The position numbers and the translations under genes were made by a program. A stretch of 22,326 bases of DNA from Trichomonas tenax (lineage: Eukaryota > Parabasalia > Trichomonadida > Trichomonadidae), in assembly GCA_023091735.1 (NCBI GenBank), contig JALKBU010000863.1, positions 1 through 22,326 of the forward strand. The letters run 5' to 3'. Every line of letters starts with the position of its first letter. Within the stretch, counting starts at the first letter, position 1. Below, one piece after another: positions 8,763-15,742 of this stretch. The notes under the pieces were generated by a model. That model saw only the letters and a list, made by a program, of their open reading frames with translations, made no database searches and had not been told where the DNA came from.

Positions 8763-8956
8763 CTTATTTAATTGGCCATATAATAGCATGAATATGAAGC
8801 CAAACTATGGAGCTGATTAAGGACCATCGAATGGAGAATACTACAAAAGAAGAAAGAGAAGTTCAAAAAATGTAAAAAATGATAAAAGTTTGAAACGAAG
8901 TAAATTTAATTTCAATTTTCAAGATATATCTGTAGGTTTATTATAAACGAAGCAAT

Positions 8957-9355
8957 TTACTCCTTACCAGCCTTCTTTGGGCGGATTGACTTGCAGTGGC
9001 CGCACTGCTTATGGCGGCACTGCTGAGCGCGCTCAGAGAGGCGAGCATAGCACTTGCGGCAGACAGAACGCTTAACGTTTGTCTTTTCGGCAAGAAGACG
9101 GAGGGATGGCTCATAAGCTTCCTTGCCACCACCACGAAGACGAAGAACGAGGTGGAGTGTAGAGTCCTTCTGGATGGAGTAATCCTGAAGTGTGTTGCCG
9201 TCTTCGAGCTGCTTGCCGGCGAAGATGAGTCTCTGCTGGTCCGGTGGAATACCTTCCTTGTCCTGAATCTTAGCCTTAACATCCTCGATGCGGTCTGTTG
9301 GCTCGACTTCGAGGGTGATGTGCTTGCCTGTGAGTGTCTTAACGAAGATCTGCAT
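8957..9355 (-). CDS. Ubiquitin fused to ribosomal protein eL40
   Basis: The product has 132 residues: a complete ubiquitin (1-76, ending LRLRGG) followed by a 56-residue eL40. Cleavage after Gly76 by deubiquitinases releases ubiquitin and a large-subunit ribosomal protein. All seven ubiquitin lysines and the Leu8/Ile44/Val70 patch are kept. Compared with human ubiquitin I count eight changes: T12H, S19T, T22R, N25D, R54N, S57Q, N60S and E64D. As far as I recall this set is typical of trichomonads. The eL40 part has its zinc-binding cysteines (CRKC, then CRHKQC) and starts GKEAYEPSL, three residues longer than the usual IIEPSL. Base composition is far more GC-rich than the neighbours, consistent with codon bias of a highly expressed gene. 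The stop reads into TAAA, a likely poly(A) signal. Confidence 0.97.
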   Translation of the reverse strand: MQIFVKTLTGKHITLEVEPTDRIEDVKAKIQDKEGIPPDQQRLIFAGKQLEDGNTLQDYSIQKDSTLHLVLRLRGGGKEAYEPSLRLLAEKTNVKRSVCRKCYARLSERAQQCRHKQCGHCKSIRPKKAGKE

Positions 9356-9942
9356 TCCAAAAGGCTAGACCAAGACGATAAAAACCGCTTTAGCGCTCAT
9401 TAATTATTTCCTCATTTTGACTCGGTATTTGGGTTTTATGTCTTCTTGCGGTTCTGAATACACGCGAAATGTTAAGTTTTATTTTTCGAATTTGAGATTT
9501 CAAAATATTTAATATAAGAGCTCCTTACTTAAAATATGAAATACCCTCTGGGTGTAAATACTAAATTCATAAGAATTTTTGTATGTATGTGCTCACATTT
9601 TCACAACCAATCGATATTAACTAAATATATTATGATATTCAATATAATCACTTATTAATCAATATGTTAACTATTGATAGATTTTTGGCCCTTCAAGTTT
9701 AACATTAATCAAAGATATCACAAATCAAACTTAATTTGATTGTAAATCGAGTATATAACTTCTGTGAACGCCTTTATTGCTTTATGAAAAGAAATTATCT
9801 CAAAATTGCATTTTAAATGATAAAATTTCGAATAAATATTTCAAAATAGCAGATATAAGCGATAAAAACGTTGTAGAATGATAAACAAATATTACATATT
9901 AACATATTTATAACACAATAATAATACAAAACAATGATAAAA
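9356..9942. other. Intergenic region upstream of ubiquitin-eL40
   Basis: The first 120 bp next to the eL40 start are less AT-rich and hold the putative promoter. Farther out (about 9480-9940) the sequence is very AT-rich and shows no gene or clear repeat. It includes the 3' flank of the LRR gene ending at 9943. Confidence 0.5.
9359..9380 (-). promoter_or_regulatory. Putative core promoter of ubiquitin-eL40 (Myb-type site plus CCTTTT)
   Basis: On the minus strand TATCGT (9375-9380) is followed 10 nt later by CCTTTT (9359-9364), which lies just before the ATG at 9355. From memory, Trichomonas has two non-initiator core elements: M3, a Myb-bound ACGATA-like site, and M5, a CCTTT at the transcription start. 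This arrangement would give a leader of only a few nucleotides. No TCA initiator is seen. Confidence 0.4.
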
Positions 9943-12219
9943 TCAATGGAATGATGTTCTAAGTGGAGGCGGTCTCTTTGCATCTAATTTCTTCTTTGGA
10001 ATTGGCGTTGGCTTCTGTTTGTTATTCTCCTGGATTTGGCGCTGAACATTTGCTTCAAAGTCTGGTAATGGAGGCGGCAATTTCTTTTTGCTGGATAAAG
10101 TGTTATCTGTACTCGAACGCTTGTGGTGATGTTTATGTCCATGATGGTGATGATGTTTGTGATGCACTCCTTCACTATCGACTGTGTGAACAGTGACAAC
10201 GTTGTTACGCTTCGACGATATATCAATGCCAGGATCTGGAATAGGAAGAGGAGGTGCTTTGATTGTTTTAACTTCGCTGTCTCTTGTAGATAAATTCCTG
10301 GTCTTATTAGGACTAACGAAGAGGTTGAAAGGTGGCCCATCAATAAGATCGGATTTAGTTGGTTTTATTATTGCCGGCATTTCATTCATACTCTCGCTTT
10401 CCTCACTTTCTTGTGATTCTATTAAACCACGGCCAACTTCTGTGAAAGATGGTTTGCTATCTTTTTCTTCGACCTTAGAAATCTTTTTGATTCTGATTGG
10501 TTGTTTCTCTTCTTCCTCCTCCTCTTCTTCTGTTGATTCGATAAATATATTGTTCTCCTCTTCCTCATCACTGCTATCATCAACATCGCCCTTGATTATT
10601 TCATGCTTTTCTTCCTCTTCTTCATCTCTATCTTCCCTTATTTCGTCATCGTCATCACCATTTTTGCTGCTCACAATGAGCTCATCATCATCTTCTTCCT
10701 CTTCCTCCTGCTTTTCATTGATCATTGGCTTTTGGTGTACATCTTCTTCCTCCTCTTCCTCTTCTTCTTCATTTTCTGAATCACTTCTCTTGTCACTCCT
10801 AACATTCTCTGAATTGGAAATCACACTTGGCTTGAAAACAAGAGGTTTGAGGGATGATGAAACACGCTCAAGAACAGCTGCTTGAGAAGTTTCTGTAGAC
10901 ATCTGTGACTCGAGTTCTTCAGATGATGAATCTTCTTTTAATTTAATTGATGTTTGAGCCGCCATATCTGAATACTGAGGTTGCTTGGGTCCACTCTTCT
11001 TAGTCTCAATTGGGAAGTTGGTAAACTCTATTTCATGTGAAGGCTTTGTTCTGCGTGACCTAACAGGTGACTGAACTGAAAACATTGGTGATATAGATAA
11101 TACAACAGGTTGTCCAACAATACTTGATGCGAAAGATGAATCATCCCGATAAATATCAGTAGAAACTGGTGCGTTAAAATCCAATGAGTTCTTTGACTTG
11201 TGGTAATGACGCTTTTTATTTGATGACCTGCTTGCTATATCATTTGATGTGATTTGAAGTGGATTCTTGAAAACTGGAGGAAGTGCTTCCAATTCTTGGA
11301 GAACAGATACAGGAACCTGATTTGCAGATGGTTTTTCCTCTTTATTGCTTGATTCACTGGATTCTGATTCTTTTAATTTATTCATTTTGAAATCTTGTGC
11401 ATCTGAATTTGTAGTTGACTCTGTTGTATCACCGTCCTGTTTATATTCGATCGGAAACAGTATTTTTGTATCAGGTATGTCCAAAGGCGGAGCATTCGAC
11501 AAATAATTCTTCATGCTCGATTGTTCAACTAAATCCGGTACTTTTCCGAGCTTTGGTGTTTGAAATGCACTTCTTTTCGATGAATGCTTGGATATTGTTT
11601 TTGATCTGCGATGCTTCTTTTCTGATTTGTTTTTGTGTAATTTTGGAGTATCATCAAGTTTGCTGTGCAATTTTGAAGGTATTGGATCTGTATTCGGAAC
11701 TTTCTGCTCACTATTAACTGGTTTCGTATTCGCAATCTTTGCAGATATTTCGTCTATTAATCCACTCTCGTGTGTCTTGTAATGCGTGAGTCGCGGAGAT
11801 TCAACATTCGTTAAAATCCAGCCATTAATTAACAGTGGTCTCAGTCTTGGCAATAATTGTTCCGCGATTATTAACTCTTGAGGTGTAACTCTTTGTCCAT
11901 TGACTTCAGCAATGCCTGAGCCGAAGATTACAATGGCCATTATCTTTAATCCAGAAAAAAACGAAATTGGAGTATTAATAACATTAAGCGATTTCAGTGT
12001 TGGTTGCCGCTGTGCGTTGCAGAAGGAGTTTAACTTTGTCCCTTCCAAGTTGAGAGACTCGAGAAGTGGCAGAACTGGAAGAGTTTCAAGTGAATTTAGA
12101 GGATTAAATGAGAAATCGAGTGTTTCATATTGCGAAATCTCCATGAAAGGCGGGAAAACGTTCAGATTCTTATGACTGAAATTTCCGTTTGTCAAATATT
12201 GCGAAGTTGAATCACTCAT
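9943..12219 (-). CDS. LRR protein with acidic, histidine-rich and proline-rich low-complexity tail
   Basis: The product has 758 residues. Residues 1-135 hold a few leucine-rich repeats (LNVFPPF, LDFSFNPLNSL, LESLNLEGTKL, LKSLNVINTPI) and close with an LRR-cap-like VNGQRVTPQEL segment, as in SDS22-type adaptors. The rest is low complexity and probably disordered: a Lys/Ser-rich region (about 195-215); an acidic block at about 481-571 with long Glu runs (10507-10779); a histidine tract with 11 His in 14 residues (686-699, 10123-10164); and proline motifs APPLPIPDP, PPPLP and PPPL near the C-terminus. PPLP-type motifs can bind SH3, WW or EVH1 domains and profilin, so a cytoskeletal scaffold is possible, but this is inference. 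The ATG at 12219 lies 20 nt below an initiator. An upstream in-frame ATG at 12330 would precede the predicted transcription start. Confidence 0.8.
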   Translation of the reverse strand: MSDSTSQYLTNGNFSHKNLNVFPPFMEISQYETLDFSFNPLNSLETLPVLPLLESLNLEGTKLNSFCNAQRQPTLKSLNVINTPISFFSGLKIMAIVIFGSGIAEVNGQRVTPQELIIAEQLLPRLRPLLINGWILTNVESPRLTHYKTHESGLIDEISAKIANTKPVNSEQKVPNTDPIPSKLHSKLDDTPKLHKNKSEKKHRRSKTISKHSSKRSAFQTPKLGKVPDLVEQSSMKNYLSNAPPLDIPDTKILFPIEYKQDGDTTESTTNSDAQDFKMNKLKESESSESSNKEEKPSANQVPVSVLQELEALPPVFKNPLQITSNDIASRSSNKKRHYHKSKNSLDFNAPVSTDIYRDDSSFASSIVGQPVVLSISPMFSVQSPVRSRRTKPSHEIEFTNFPIETKKSGPKQPQYSDMAAQTSIKLKEDSSSEELESQMSTETSQAAVLERVSSSLKPLVFKPSVISNSENVRSDKRSDSENEEEEEEEEEDVHQKPMINEKQEEEEEDDDELIVSSKNGDDDDEIREDRDEEEEEKHEIIKGDVDDSSDEEEENNIFIESTEEEEEEEEKQPIRIKKISKVEEKDSKPSFTEVGRGLIESQESEESESMNEMPAIIKPTKSDLIDGPPFNLFVSPNKTRNLSTRDSEVKTIKAPPLPIPDPGIDISSKRNNVVTVHTVDSEGVHHKHHHHHGHKHHHKRSSTDNTLSSKKKLPPPLPDFEANVQRQIQENNKQKPTPIPKKKLDAKRPPPLRTSFH

Positions 12220-12228
12220 AGAGATTTT

Positions 12229-12242
12229 AACGAAAAAGTGAC
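12229..12242 (-). promoter_or_regulatory. Initiator of the acidic/His-rich LRR gene
   Basis: On the minus strand GTCACTTTTTCGTT has +1 at 12239, 20 nt upstream of the ATG at 12219, and closely fits the Trichomonas initiator. Confidence 0.6.
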
Positions 12243-12254
12243 AATTTGATTTTT

Positions 12255-12263
12255 GACATGTAA
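12255..12263 (+). promoter_or_regulatory. GACATGTAA box of the acidic/His-rich LRR gene
   Basis: This exact 9-mer begins 16 nt upstream of the predicted +1. It is reversed relative to the gene, unlike the cullin copies, so the element seems to work in either orientation. Confidence 0.45.
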
Positions 12264-12726
12264 AATAACGAATGGCAAAATTTCCCATTATATGCATGTG
12301 AGCATTTTCAACCAGGTAAAATACAATCAATAATGTGTTCGCTAACTGTTTAGCCCAATACTCAAATAAGCATTAAACATCAATCTCAATCACTGAATTT
12401 ATAAATGAAACTGTCCTATTTAAAGGTGACTATGTTGACACCTGCTTTTCTTATGGTAATGTTTTGTATTTAGAGATAAATAAAAGATATCTTTTATTGA
12501 AGCCGAGATATTTCATTATCTAAATATATGATTTTGGGTTTAGTCAATGAATTAGGTGACACTTCGAATGCTTATTGCATCTTTATTATCTAATAGTCAT
12601 AGAATAAAATGAGTATTGAGATAATGAGTGATTTTTGATTGGAGAATCATAAAAGTGTTGAGCTTGAAACAATATGAATTCATATTTTTACTATGGATGA
12701 AAAAGGGTGTTCAATAACTTTTAGTC
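12264..12726. other. Divergent intergenic region between the LRR and exportin-T-like genes
   Basis: Two genes face away from each other here. Apart from the boxes at either end I see only AT-rich sequence, with no gene, RNA or repeat I can support. Confidence 0.5.
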
Positions 12727-12737
12727 ATTTTTTATAT
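12725..12737 (+). promoter_or_regulatory. Initiator of the exportin-T-like gene
   Basis: TCATTTTTTATAT matches the start of the initiator consensus, with +1 at 12727 and a 16-nt leader to the ATG at 12743. Confidence 0.55.
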
Positions 12738-12742
12738 GTTTA

Positions 12743-15187
12743 ATGGAAGTCGCTGATTATGAAAATGCATTAAGATTAGCACTGAATCCAAACAAATCAA
12801 ATTCGATGCAAATTCAAGAAGCAACAAATTATCTTCGTGAAAATGAATACAAACCAGAGATATTTTTGTGGGCATTAAATATTTTACTGAATTCTTCGGA
12901 AATTCCTATAACAAAGCATGCTACAATTCTGTTGACGCATTGGTGTCACAATTGTTGGGACTCTGTACCTTCAGAATTAATTGACCAACTCAGAACTGCT
13001 TTATTTTTGTCTCCTGCTATTAACAATCCATTCAATGACCAATCTGTATTGAATATTTTCGGAGCTGCTCAAGTTTCTTTTGTTTGGAGGATGTACCCGG
13101 AAAATTGGCCAAGTTTCTGGTCAGATTTTTTACAAATGAATACAAGCATTGTATTTATATTCTTATGGGCACTGCGTGAATACACAAAAGCACTTAGTTT
13201 ACAAGATCAATTCACTTATAAAAATTTCAAAAATGCGATGCGACAAGATGGAACTGATTTACTCATAGCAAACTTTATAATTTCCAACCTTGATCGTACA
13301 AAACCATATACATTCGATATTTATTCTTATTTATTATCTTGGATTAATTTCCAATATATTTGGACACCGAGAACTTTAGAGATCATAAATGAAACGATGT
13401 CATTCCAGGAAACAGTTATATACAGTGTTAGAGCTCTTGTGGCTCTTGTTGATCGAGGAATGCCGATTCAAGATAAAATGTATTTACTTGAAAGTCTTTC
13501 GATTCCTCAACGCGTTGCAGCAATCATTGAAGCATCTCCTAGTGATGAAACACTGTATGAAACATCAATACTTCTTAACAATGTGGCAAAGTGCTACAGC
13601 AAGATGGAGATGCCAGTTGAATTAATCGAAGAAGCAGCTGCAATTTTTTCACTGCCAAATACTGAAACATCATTAATTCTCACCGATTTTCTGTGTATTG
13701 CTGCAAAAACTAACAAAGAAATCTTTTTGAATCTATTTGAATCATGTTATGTTCGTTTGGCACTATTTTACGAAGCTGATTATGATTCTTCAGATTTATT
13801 GCCAACAAGAATTTGCGATGCAATAATTAAATTTAGAATTAATAATCCTCAAAGCTTTGATGCAAGCTTTATTGAGAAAATTAATGCTGCTGACTCACTG
13901 CAAGACATTTGCTGCTGTTTAAGCATTTGTGCTGCATTGTATCGTGACAAATCATCAAAAGAAGTATCAATTGCAGCCATATCGAGTTTTATTGAAGTTC
14001 TTCAATTTCCACTTCCTTTTGAAAATGAAAAACAGCAAACAGCAGTTTCTTTATTTATATCTTTCTTCTCTTCATCATTATCTTTATTTGAAAACGAATA
14101 CATATTTAATGTATTTCAGCAAACAATACCTTTTGCTGGTATTGATAGCAATTTAATATCGGCAGCAATTGTTGCAATCGCTAGATCAAACACGCTTGTT
14201 AACTACATCACAGGTGATTTAATTTTAGAACTCGCATCAACAGGTATTGACTGTCTACTAACTTGTGCAGCAGTATTCATTGGATACTTAAAGGAAGGCC
14301 AAGATGAAGTTTTAGGAACTATTATTGGTTATGTTGAAGGATCTTTGTCAGAAGATAATCCAACAACTGCAAGAGTCGCTTTATGCTTTATACGTTCTGT
14401 TAATGAACAGAATGTCGAAGGATTTGGTGCATATATTGCACCATTTTTAACAAACTATCAGCAATATTTCATCACAGATGATTTAGTTTTATCAGAATAT
14501 ATACAAACATTATCGATGACTCTTGGTCCACAGTCTCTTGAAATTTTATTATCATTCTTAGAGAGCGATTTGCAAATAAACTCTCTCAACGCACTCTGTA
14601 ATGCTTTGAAGCTGAGATGCTCTGATTCGTCTGGTGAATGGGAAACTCGGGCATTCCAGATTGTATCAGAAAAAGCTATACAAGAATTCAAGCAAGAGAA
14701 AGAATGGAACACAGAGAATGAGGCTAAATCACTATCAGTATCACTTCTAAACTCATTCATGGCCTTTGCTGTTGCAGCATATCAAGTTGTTGGATACAAT
14801 GAGCAATTCTTTGTATTCATTTCAAACACGTTTGTCGAAAGATATGATACACCATCGGTCATTTCATGTCTTTGCAACTTTTGCTCCACTGTTGCAAGCT
14901 TTGATGCACAACTTGCATCAGGATTTATTATTCCCAGTATATCGTTCTTGTTTTACTCTGCATTTGATCCGCTTGCAAATTTATGGAAATCAGTGATAAA
15001 ATCTGTTGCAAAATTTCATCGCCAACTTGTCAACGCACAGATTGATTTAATTTCAACATTGCAAGAAATAGGAATAGATCCAGAAGATGCATTGTCATAC
15101 ATTAATATTTTCTCATTCCCAGAACATCAACACACATCATATGCAGTTCAATTCTTCCGAGTTTTTAAGGAAAAGCTAACTCAGTGA
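12743..15187 (+). CDS. Exportin-T-like karyopherin (tRNA export)
   Basis: The product has 814 residues, almost entirely paired amphipathic helices as in HEAT-repeat importin-beta proteins. Near the N-terminus, RLALNPN...EATNYLRE matches the opening of exportin-T (LNPN...RALAYFEQ). VWRMYPENWPSFWSDFL is the W-P-x-F segment conserved in exportins. SWINFQYIW and ALVALVDRGMPIQDKMYLLESL (about residues 228-249) line up closely with exportin-T SWIDLSLI and CLFEVVNKGMDPVDKMKLVESL. Exportin-T (Los1 in yeast) carries mature tRNA out of the nucleus with RanGTP. The protein is about 150 residues shorter than the human one, as judged from memory, and the C-terminal half is not recognisable by eye. The start follows an initiator by 16 nt. 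No GACATGTAA box is present. Confidence 0.75.
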   Translation: MEVADYENALRLALNPNKSNSMQIQEATNYLRENEYKPEIFLWALNILLNSSEIPITKHATILLTHWCHNCWDSVPSELIDQLRTALFLSPAINNPFNDQSVLNIFGAAQVSFVWRMYPENWPSFWSDFLQMNTSIVFIFLWALREYTKALSLQDQFTYKNFKNAMRQDGTDLLIANFIISNLDRTKPYTFDIYSYLLSWINFQYIWTPRTLEIINETMSFQETVIYSVRALVALVDRGMPIQDKMYLLESLSIPQRVAAIIEASPSDETLYETSILLNNVAKCYSKMEMPVELIEEAAAIFSLPNTETSLILTDFLCIAAKTNKEIFLNLFESCYVRLALFYEADYDSSDLLPTRICDAIIKFRINNPQSFDASFIEKINAADSLQDICCCLSICAALYRDKSSKEVSIAAISSFIEVLQFPLPFENEKQQTAVSLFISFFSSSLSLFENEYIFNVFQQTIPFAGIDSNLISAAIVAIARSNTLVNYITGDLILELASTGIDCLLTCAAVFIGYLKEGQDEVLGTIIGYVEGSLSEDNPTTARVALCFIRSVNEQNVEGFGAYIAPFLTNYQQYFITDDLVLSEYIQTLSMTLGPQSLEILLSFLESDLQINSLNALCNALKLRCSDSSGEWETRAFQIVSEKAIQEFKQEKEWNTENEAKSLSVSLLNSFMAFAVAAYQVVGYNEQFFVFISNTFVERYDTPSVISCLCNFCSTVASFDAQLASGFIIPSISFLFYSAFDPLANLWKSVIKSVAKFHRQLVNAQIDLISTLQEIGIDPEDALSYINIFSFPEHQHTSYAVQFFRVFKEKLTQ

Positions 15188-15727
15188 TCTCAATTTTTTT
15201 CAATAGATATATTATTGTTTTAATCATATAAAATGTTTATTTAATCACTCTAACTAATACTGCATGTTGATGAAATGCTATATCAGTAATCCCAGTAATA
15301 CAAATTTCGATGTGAATTTCATTTAATAAGTTTCGAATTTTAGATTGTTATCACATAACAAACTTTATAAATAAGGATATAAATTGAAGATTGCAGTACC
15401 AATTTCTGAAGATCCATGAAATGCAACATCTAGATTTATGAATTAAGCATTGAAATCTTAAATTTTGGAAATAAATCAAATGCTGTAAACCTTCATGAAA
15501 AGCATCACAAGCTAATTTTATCTGTATAAATACAAGTAAGGAAGGCAAAATAATATTACTATATATGTTATAAGCAAAAATATTGTTCAGATAGATGTGT
15601 TATATTGTTCAAAACTCTTATATTATGTGTTATTATAATGTATTGGCTGTTGTATTATAAGACTTCAATGTGTCGCTTCGATAATGATGTGTGTATTATC
15701 CCGAGATCATCAGTGAAAGAAAAATCG
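15188..15727. other. Intergenic region upstream of Rab3GAP
   Basis: This stretch is AT-rich with short frames only. The frame opening at 15605 runs into the Rab3GAP gene, but lies upstream of the predicted transcription start and has no family similarity. Confidence 0.5.
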
Positions 15728-15740
15728 TCACTTTTCACTA
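15728..15740 (+). promoter_or_regulatory. Initiator of the Rab3GAP gene
   Basis: TCACTTTTCACTA differs at one position from the Trichomonas initiator TCAYTWYTCATTA as I recall it. With +1 at 15730 the leader to the ATG at 15743 is 13 nt. Confidence 0.7.
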
Positions 15741-15742
15741 CG

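Larger units (their letters stand above)
8020..8956. other. Intergenic region between Erv46 and ubiquitin-eL40
   Basis: This 937-bp stretch has no convincing gene. It holds the likely Erv46 initiator (+1 near 8040), a GACATGTAA box at 8147-8155, and another at 8754-8762 not linked to a known gene. A 22-codon plus-strand frame (8807-8875, MELIKDHRMENTTKEER...) follows the second box. It is too short to call, but its composition is hydrophilic and gene-like. The remainder is AT-rich without strong repeats. Confidence 0.5.

Noticed and set aside
9365..9400. 11-codon upstream frame (MSAKAVFIVLV) before ubiquitin
   Set aside because: If the CCTTTT element marks transcription start, this lies upstream of the transcript; nothing else supports it.
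8996..9403. Plus-strand 135-codon frame opposite ubiquitin-eL40, and a second minus-strand frame of 139 codons
   Set aside because: Both overlap the certain ubiquitin-eL40 gene in other frames and arise from its GC-rich codon use.
10193..10885. 230-codon serine-rich plus-strand frame
   Set aside because: It is the antisense of the Glu-rich tract (GAA/GAG read as TTC/CTC and shifted to serine codons); no independent signal.
12220..12330. N-terminal extension of the acidic LRR frame
   Set aside because: It spans the initiator and GACATGTAA box, so it is promoter, not coding.
15605..15742. Hydrophobic N-terminal extension of the Rab3GAP frame that looks like a membrane anchor
   Set aside because: It lies upstream of a near-perfect initiator with +1 at 15730 and has no counterpart in the family.
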